From: Leptolyngbya sp. SIO4C5 | GTDB taxonomy: Bacteria > Cyanobacteriota > Cyanobacteriia > Phormidesmidales > Phormidesmidaceae | Direction: 5' to 3' | DNA: 10,782 bases | NCBI GenBank assembly: GCA_010671965.1 | Contig: JAAHIC010000084.1 | Location: forward strand, 1 to 10,782 | Shown here: piece after piece, positions 6,887 to 10,782 of the stretch | Position numbering within the stretch: position 1 is the first letter of the stretch | Layout: the number at the start of each line of letters is the position of its first letter | The notes under the pieces: model-generated | What the model was told of the DNA's origin: nothing | Databases searched by the model: none | What the model saw: the letters and a program-made list of their open reading frames with translations, nothing else | Position numbers and translations under genes: made by a program

Positions 6887-7606
6887 ATGGCAGAGGTTCA
6901 TAACGCTTTAGTAACAGGCGTGGCGTTTGTCCTGGCTCTCCTCTGGCTAAAGCTGATCAATTCCCTGGCCGATCGAGGCTTAATATCGCCTACGCTCAGC
7001 CGCAAAATCATTCACATCGGCACCGGGCCGCTGTTTGTGCTGGGCTGGCCTTTTTTTACCGCCAGCGGCGGAGCCCGTTTTTGGGCGGTGCTGATTCCGC
7101 TAGGGCTGACTCTGCGATTTTTGGCAATTGGTCTGGGCTGGCTGACAGATGAATCAGCCGTTAAGGCCATGACCCGCCATCACGATCCCCAAGAGCTACT
7201 GCGGGGGCCGCTGTACTACGGCATTGCCTTTGTAGTCTGTACGCTGCTGTTTTGGCGCACCTCCCCGACCGGCATACTTGCCCTAATGACGATGTGTGCC
7301 GGCGATGGCTTAGCCGACGTGGTGGGCCGCCGCTGGGGCAAACATAAACTTCCCTTTGGCTCTGAGAAAAGCTGGATAGGCTCTGCTGCGATGTTTGTTG
7401 GCAGCTGGAGTTTGGGCTGGGCCATGGTGGCGCTCTTTGAGACTTTGGGCTATTTTCAGCTGCCGCTGGCAACACTGCCCACAGGCGGAATCATTGGAGC
7501 GATCGCCCTAATTGCTACGCTGGTTGAAGCCTTGCCTTTTCGAGACATTGATAATCTCACCCTGACGGCGACAGCGGCGGCGCTGGCTCAGTGGTGGCTA
7601 GGATAG
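6887..7606 (+). CDS. Phytol kinase-like CTP-dependent membrane kinase (VTE5 type)
   Basis: The 239-residue protein is very hydrophobic, with about six to seven membrane segments (roughly 8-25, 47-58, 66-85, 110-124, 128-138, 165-190, 201-216, 224-238). The family signatures are SRKIIHIGTGPLF (38-50), the acidic CAGDGLADVVGRRWG (137-151) and KLPFGSEKSWIGSAAMFVG (154-172), which belong to the VTE5/DGK1 phosphatidate cytidylyltransferase-like superfamily. In plants and Synechocystis such proteins phosphorylate phytol freed from chlorophyll, feeding tocopherol and phylloquinone synthesis. Phytol kinase is the likely role in a cyanobacterium; farnesol or diacylglycerol kinase cannot be excluded from sequence. 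The ATG lies three bases after the trpE stop, so the two are almost certainly co-transcribed. Its last 50 bases overlap the convergent rhodanese gene. Confidence 0.82.
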   Translation: MAEVHNALVTGVAFVLALLWLKLINSLADRGLISPTLSRKIIHIGTGPLFVLGWPFFTASGGARFWAVLIPLGLTLRFLAIGLGWLTDESAVKAMTRHHDPQELLRGPLYYGIAFVVCTLLFWRTSPTGILALMTMCAGDGLADVVGRRWGKHKLPFGSEKSWIGSAAMFVGSWSLGWAMVALFETLGYFQLPLATLPTGGIIGAIALIATLVEALPFRDIDNLTLTATAAALAQWWLG

Positions 7607-8063
7607 AGGGCTGCAGCAGGCCCTGCCACAGGGGACTATAGGGATGAACGGCGTGGGTGATTTGTCCTGCTTGAAACACCGGATATCCCTGATTCATCCA
7701 GTCAAAGATTGAGCCTTCCAGGTTGTAGACCGACGAGTATCCTTGACGCTGAAGCTGCTGGGTCAGGCGGGATGAGCGATAGCCCACAGAGCAATAGGTG
7801 ACAATGAGAAAATCTGGCGCAGGGGCCTGCTGCATAGCGGCTTGAACGGTTGGCGCGTGCCGAGCGTCTTTGAGATGGCTAACGGCAAATTCGCTGGCAG
7901 TGCGCGTGTCCAAGAGCAAGATAGGGCTGTCTGTCTGTAAGCGTTGGGCTAGCTCAGCCGCCGAGAGATGAGCGACCTGGGGAAACCGCCAGCGAATTGC
8001 CTGCTTGAGTACAGCCCAAGCGATCGCCCGTAGTTTAGCCGCTAGGTTTGTTAAAAGTGCCAA
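7557..8063 (-). CDS. Rhodanese-like sulfurtransferase domain protein
   Basis: The core at residues 32-130 is a single rhodanese domain: HLSAAELAQRL (32-42), LLLDTRTASEFAVSHLKDARH (49-69) and the active-site loop YCSVGYRSSRL (90-100), with Cys91 present, so sulfur transfer (persulfide chemistry) is possible. VYNLEGSIFDWMNQGYPVF (112-130) is the usual domain end. Residues 1-30 may form an amphipathic helix. The start is uncertain: there is no in-frame ATG, GTG or good Shine-Dalgarno before the domain, so TTG at 8063 is used; the frame is open upstream to about 8094. It lies some 33 bases after the MerR gene on the same strand, so they are probably co-transcribed. The Pro-rich last 16 residues are encoded across the 3' end of the phytol kinase gene. 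The substrate is unknown. Confidence 0.85.
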   Translation of the reverse strand: MALLTNLAAKLRAIAWAVLKQAIRWRFPQVAHLSAAELAQRLQTDSPILLLDTRTASEFAVSHLKDARHAPTVQAAMQQAPAPDFLIVTYCSVGYRSSRLTQQLQRQGYSSVYNLEGSIFDWMNQGYPVFQAGQITHAVHPYSPLWQGLLQPSILATTEPAPPLSPSG

Positions 8064-8096
8064 GGGGTTGCTGATTGCATCCGAACTAACCAGAGT

Positions 8097-8837
8097 TTAA
8101 GACGACTGGGACTGTATGGCGATCGCCCGTCCCATGTAGTCAAACACCGCTGCATCTAACATCCCCTGGCTTGCCGCTTCTGGCCCCTCTTGCTGGTAAA
8201 GATGATCCAGAGAGTGCGCAATCTCTGGATTGCCGCCGGTAAAGGCCGCAACCAGTTCCTGCCAGCGGCGGGCGAGCTGCTGGACTGGCTCGCTGCCTGG
8301 GTCAGTGCCGTTTTCCATCGCTGCCTGCGCTTGAGCAATCAGGGTTCGCCATTCCGCCTCAGCCGTTTTGATTTCGGCTTCGCCTAGCTGGTTTCGGCGC
8401 TGCTGTAAGGTTTGGAGCTGTTCAGGGCTGTAATATTTTTCCAACATGGTCATTGCCTCAATGGTTTGTATTAGTTCTTCTGTAGAGGACGGGGCGATCG
8501 CCTGACTCGCGATCGCTTCTAGACGCTGCAGCAGGGTCTGAGATAGCTCAATTTGCTCGCGTAGGCGGGCGATATGGAGCTGAACAACGCGCTGAAATGA
8601 GAAACTGGGATTATTCAGACAGTCTCGGATTTCATCTAAAGAAAATCCAAGCTGCCGCAGCGACATAATTTGCTGCAGCTTGGCAACGTCGGCAGCCGTA
8701 TACAGGCGGTGTTCAGCCTGTGTGCGCCGGGACGGTGAAAGCAGTCCAATCTGGTCATAGTAGTGCAGGGTTCGCACTGACAGGCCGGTTTGCTGAGCAA
8801 GCTGACCCACCTTGAGCGCGTTTACTGGCAGCGTCAT
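8097..8837 (-). CDS. MerR-family regulator with TipAS-like effector domain
   Basis: From the ATG at 8837 the protein has 246 residues. Residues 8-75 are a MerR winged helix: LKVGQLAQQTGLSVRTLHYY (8-27), DQIGLLSPSRR (28-38), RLYTAADVAKLQQI (44-57) and RQLGFSLDEIRDCL (61-74). A dimerising coiled coil spans about 80-112. Residues 130-240 resemble the TipAS/antibiotic-binding domain: MLEKYYSPEQ (131-140), AEWRTLIAQ (161-169), GTDPGSEPVQQLARRW (177-192), FTGGN (199-203) and LYQQEGPEAAS (213-223). There is only one Cys, so metal sensing of the MerR/CueR type is unlikely and an organic ligand is expected. The frame is open to a TTG at 8897, but that start would place the promoter and operator inside the gene, so 8837 is chosen. 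The rhodanese follows in the same direction. Confidence 0.88.
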   Translation of the reverse strand: MTLPVNALKVGQLAQQTGLSVRTLHYYDQIGLLSPSRRTQAEHRLYTAADVAKLQQIMSLRQLGFSLDEIRDCLNNPSFSFQRVVQLHIARLREQIELSQTLLQRLEAIASQAIAPSSTEELIQTIEAMTMLEKYYSPEQLQTLQQRRNQLGEAEIKTAEAEWRTLIAQAQAAMENGTDPGSEPVQQLARRWQELVAAFTGGNPEIAHSLDHLYQQEGPEAASQGMLDAAVFDYMGRAIAIQSQSS

Positions 8838-8866
8838 CGGTCTATAAAATTGCTGACGATGCCTCG

Positions 8867-8897
8867 ATGCTAAATCCTGACGTAGCGTCAGGATCAA
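8867..8897 (-). promoter_or_regulatory. MerR-type promoter and operator controlling the merR-rhodanese pair
   Basis: On the minus strand a -35 box TTGATC (8897-8892) and a -10 box TAGCAT (8872-8867) are separated by 19 bases. The spacer holds a perfect dyad with nine-base arms ATCCTGACG and CGTCAGGAT around three bases (8874-8894). A 19-20 base spacer filled by a dyad is the defining layout of MerR-activated promoters. Transcription would begin near 8860, 23 bases before the ATG. The same site lies 38 bases before the divergent DUF547 gene and could affect it. Confidence 0.72.
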
Positions 8898-8932
8898 GGC
8901 CCTGAGCTAAAAAACTTTACACTGCGGAAGCG

Positions 8933-9634
8933 ATGCTTGACTTTGCTCTTTGGAATAGACTGCTACAGGCTTATGTGGATGCTGAGGGTGCAGTGGATTA
9001 TCGTCGCTGGCAGGCAGAGGCGAAGTCTGACCTTGAAGACTGGTTAGCCACCTTAGACGGTTTGGAGACAGATCCCCTGGCAGATGATGACAAGCTGGCG
9101 CTGCTGATCAATCTCTACAACGCGCTGGTGGTGCAGCAGATTCTGCAGCGCTATCCCCTCAAAACAATTCGTCCTCAAATTCTGGGCATTCCCAACTGGG
9201 TGGCGTTTCTCTACTTTTTTATGAAACCGGTCCATCGATTAGACCATCGCCGCCTCAGCCTCAATGCCCTAGAACATGACGTGTTGCGACAGCAGTTTCA
9301 GGAACCGCGCATTCACTTTGCCCTGGTTTGTGCCTCGGTGGGGTGTCCCCGCTTGCGTAACGAAGCCTACTGGCCTGACAGAGTGCGATCGCAGCTAGAT
9401 GCCGACGCTCAGCTTTTTATCAACAACCCCGACAAAGTTCGCTATGACCGCGATCACCAAGTTCTCTACTGCAGCAAAATCTTCAAATGGTACGAGGCTG
9501 ACTTTTTACAGGTCGCGCCCTCAGTCACCGCCTATATTCAGCGTTACTGGCAGAGTGAGCCGCAGCCGGACAGTCAAGCGGCGATCGCCTACCTGCCCTA
9601 CGACTGGAGCCTGAATCAGCGCACCTCTTCATAA
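8933..9634 (+). CDS. DUF547 domain-containing protein
   Basis: The 233-residue protein is almost entirely a DUF547 domain. Recognisable pieces are LLQAYVDAEGAVDYRRW (10-26), KLALLINLYNALVVQQIL (54-71), IHFALVCASVGCPRLRNEAY (127-146), a version of the usual IHFAL.C.S..CP motif with Cys133 and Cys138, and the C-terminal SKIFKWYEADF (181-191). No signal peptide or convincing membrane helix is seen; WVAFLYFFM (89-97) is a short hydrophobic patch. The biochemical role of DUF547 is unknown as far as I know; in plants it occurs with coiled coils. The ATG follows GGAAG closely. It is transcribed divergently from the MerR gene with its start beside the MerR operator, so shared control is possible. Its last 19 bases overlap the convergent glycosyltransferase. 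Confidence 0.85.
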   Translation: MLDFALWNRLLQAYVDAEGAVDYRRWQAEAKSDLEDWLATLDGLETDPLADDDKLALLINLYNALVVQQILQRYPLKTIRPQILGIPNWVAFLYFFMKPVHRLDHRRLSLNALEHDVLRQQFQEPRIHFALVCASVGCPRLRNEAYWPDRVRSQLDADAQLFINNPDKVRYDRDHQVLYCSKIFKWYEADFLQVAPSVTAYIQRYWQSEPQPDSQAAIAYLPYDWSLNQRTSS

Positions 9635-10368
9635 AAGCGCTTGAGCCGCTGGGCCGGAACCCCCAATCCCCAGAGACAGCCAATGCTGAGATAGATAAAA
9701 TGAGCCTTCAGCGGTCCCCACTTAGCGACGCGGCGATTGGAAGACTGCACCACCCGGTTGACCTGACAAATCCGGCCTAGCTGACTGAGCCGCACACAGA
9801 GGTCGGCCTCTTCCATAATCGGCAACTCAGCATCAAAGCCGCCGCACTGCCAAAACAGCGATCGCGGGCAGAACATCACCTGATCGCCAAACAGCAGCCG
9901 GCAGCCGCGCCAAAATAGCTGCGGTCGAAACAGCAGCGGCGCGTAGTAGGTTTTTAAAAAGTTGTGCAGACTGACGCCCCAGTGAGTGCGCAGCGGCCCC
10001 GTCATTAGGGAGATGAAGCCGCCGCAGGCGATCGCCGGATTTGCCAAAGTTTTCTCAATAACGGCAGCGAGATCATCTGGCACCTGAGTGTCAGCATGGA
10101 GAAAGCAGAGAAACTGACCTGTGGCCTGCTGGGCTCCTAAATTCATTTGGTGAGAACGCCGGGGGAAGTCGGCATAAATCACCTTAATGCCTGCGGCCTG
10201 CGCGATCGCTACCGTTTCATCGTCACTGCCGCCATCGACTAAAATCACTTCCCGGACGGGCGGATGCAAACAGCTCAGCTGCCTCAATGTACGCGATAAG
10301 TACGCGGCCTCATTCAGCGCTGGGATAATCACAGAGACATCAGCCGTCAAATTCGGGCGGTTTAGCAT
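9616..10368 (-). CDS. Family 2 glycosyltransferase (TIGR04283-like)
   Basis: From the ATG at 10368 the product has 250 residues, the usual size for this small GT2 subgroup. It opens with VSVIIPALNEA (11-21), then VDGGSDDET (44-52), HADTQVP (91-97) in place of a classical DxD, GDQVMF (161-166) and EEADLCVRL (186-194), which is the catalytic acid region, followed by RRVAKWG (212-218). A hydrophobic, possibly membrane-associated segment is at 223-236. It should transfer a nucleotide-activated sugar in the cytoplasm; donor and acceptor are unknown. The TIGR04283 group was named for association with radical-SAM/selenium-related genes, none of which is seen here. The frame is open to an ATG at 10476, but that would overlap the divergent methyltransferase by 84 bases and precede the conserved fold by 46 residues, so 10368 is preferred. 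Confidence 0.86.
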   Translation of the reverse strand: MLNRPNLTADVSVIIPALNEAAYLSRTLRQLSCLHPPVREVILVDGGSDDETVAIAQAAGIKVIYADFPRRSHQMNLGAQQATGQFLCFLHADTQVPDDLAAVIEKTLANPAIACGGFISLMTGPLRTHWGVSLHNFLKTYYAPLLFRPQLFWRGCRLLFGDQVMFCPRSLFWQCGGFDAELPIMEEADLCVRLSQLGRICQVNRVVQSSNRRVAKWGPLKAHFIYLSIGCLWGLGVPAQRLKRFYEEVR

Positions 10369-10392
10369 ATCGGAGTTAGCAGGCTTATTTGC

Positions 10393-10782
10393 ATGAAGTT
10401 CAAAAACGATTTGGGATTTTACGATCGCCAAGCGGCTGAGTGGTGGCGGCCCAGCGCCAAGATTTATGCGCTGCATCAGCTTAATCCCCTCAGGTTTCAG
10501 TTTTTCGATCGCTACGTTGAAGACTGGCAGGGGCTGCGGGTGTTAGATATTGGCTGCGGCGGTGGCTATACCTGCGAGTTTTTAGCTCAGCGGGGTGCTC
10601 AAGTCTGGGGCTTAGACCAGTCAGCCGCCTGCATTGCTGCCGCTCAGCAGCACGCCGCTCACCTTCCTATTAATTACACAACTGGGGTGGCGGAGCATCT
10701 GCCTTACGGCGATCGCCAGTTTGATCTGGTCACCTGTGTCGATGTGCTGGAGCACGTAGAAGACCTACCCCAGACCCTACGG
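10393..10782 (+). CDS. UbiG-like SAM-dependent methyltransferase (3' end outside window)
   Basis: The frame runs 130 codons from the ATG at 10393 to the window edge without a stop. The N-terminus FYDRQAAEWWRP (9-20) and LHQLNPLRFQFF (27-38) match the UbiG pattern of a substrate-side helix with WW followed by NPLR. Motif I VLDIGCGGG is at 50-58, GLDQS at 73-77 closes strand 2, and FDLVTCVDVLEHV at 110-122 is motif post-I/II. UbiG O-methylates ubiquinone precursors in proteobacteria, but cyanobacteria make plastoquinone instead, so the substrate here is probably another phenolic or isoprenoid compound. The start lies 24 bases from the divergent glycosyltransferase start. A weak GCAGG precedes the ATG by about nine bases. 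Confidence 0.88.
   Translation, partial: MKFKNDLGFYDRQAAEWWRPSAKIYALHQLNPLRFQFFDRYVEDWQGLRVLDIGCGGGYTCEFLAQRGAQVWGLDQSAACIAAAQQHAAHLPINYTTGVAEHLPYGDRQFDLVTCVDVLEHVEDLPQTLR

Larger units (their letters stand above)
394..10716. repeat. HIP1 palindromes (GCGATCGC), 21 copies across the window
   Basis: First bases of each copy: 394, 833, 2146, 2281, 2976, 3616, 4168, 4497, 5577, 5919, 7499, 8020, 8119, 8494, 8509, 9385, 9581, 9858, 10028, 10202, 10709. Chance expectation is about 0.2. They lie in both coding and spacer DNA, with a close pair at 8494/8509. HIP1 over-representation is a cyanobacterial hallmark. Confidence 0.97.

Noticed and set aside
8874..8894. The 9-3-9 dyad as an intrinsic terminator
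   Set aside because: It lies between divergent starts with a three-base loop and no adjacent T-run; its fit between -35 and -10 boxes explains it better as an operator.
8838..8897. MerR start at the TTG at 8897
   Set aside because: It would put the -10 box and the dyad operator inside the coding sequence and adds residues not typical of the family.
10369..10476. Glycosyltransferase start at the ATG at 10476
   Set aside because: It overlaps the divergent UbiG-like gene by 84 bases, and the added 36 residues precede the normal GT2 start.

Overview
The window is cyanobacterial chromosome. It carries psaD (photosystem I subunit II) followed directly by trpE, an order known from cyanobacteria, and it contains 21 copies of the palindrome GCGATCGC (HIP1), where well under one would be expected by chance in 10.8 kb. 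Base composition is moderate to slightly GC-rich. I cannot name the species; a Leptolyngbya-like filamentous lineage is only a guess.

Layout. 1-1790 (-): the N-terminal 596 codons of a multi-pass membrane protein with a helix-hairpin-helix-like segment and C-terminal TPRs, cut by the window edge. 1881-2882 (-): UDP-glucuronate 4-epimerase-type enzyme. 3032-3165 (-): a 44-residue ORF with a very good ribosome binding site, directly behind a SAM-dependent methyltransferase (3177-4247, -). 4299-4573 (-): a small secreted-protein gene that looks broken by a one-base frameshift. 4574-4830: a 257-base divergent promoter region with an HLR1/RpaB-like element ahead of psaD. 4831-7606 (+): psaD, trpE and a phytol kinase-like membrane enzyme. 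7557-8837 (-): a MerR/TipAS regulator and a rhodanese, probably one operon, whose promoter contains a 21-bp dyad in the standard MerR position. 8933-9634 (+): DUF547 protein. 9616-10368 (-): family 2 glycosyltransferase. 10393-10782 (+): UbiG-like methyltransferase, cut by the window edge.

How the genes fit together. psaD, trpE and the phytol kinase link photosystem I, tryptophan synthesis and prenyl-lipid salvage, but a GC-rich hairpin between psaD and trpE suggests they are not simply one transcript. The epimerase and glycosyltransferase point to surface polysaccharide or glycolipid work without forming a cluster. The MerR-rhodanese pair looks like a self-regulated response unit with an unknown inducer. 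Genes are tightly packed: two convergent pairs overlap at their 3' ends (50 and 19 bases), and one divergent pair has starts only 24 bases apart. No stretch longer than 300 bases lacks a gene. I saw no tRNA, rRNA, CRISPR array, insertion sequence or phage gene.

No clear new multi-gene system is visible. The items most worth checking are the MerR operator, the frameshifted secreted protein, the 44-residue ORF and the membrane/TPR protein.
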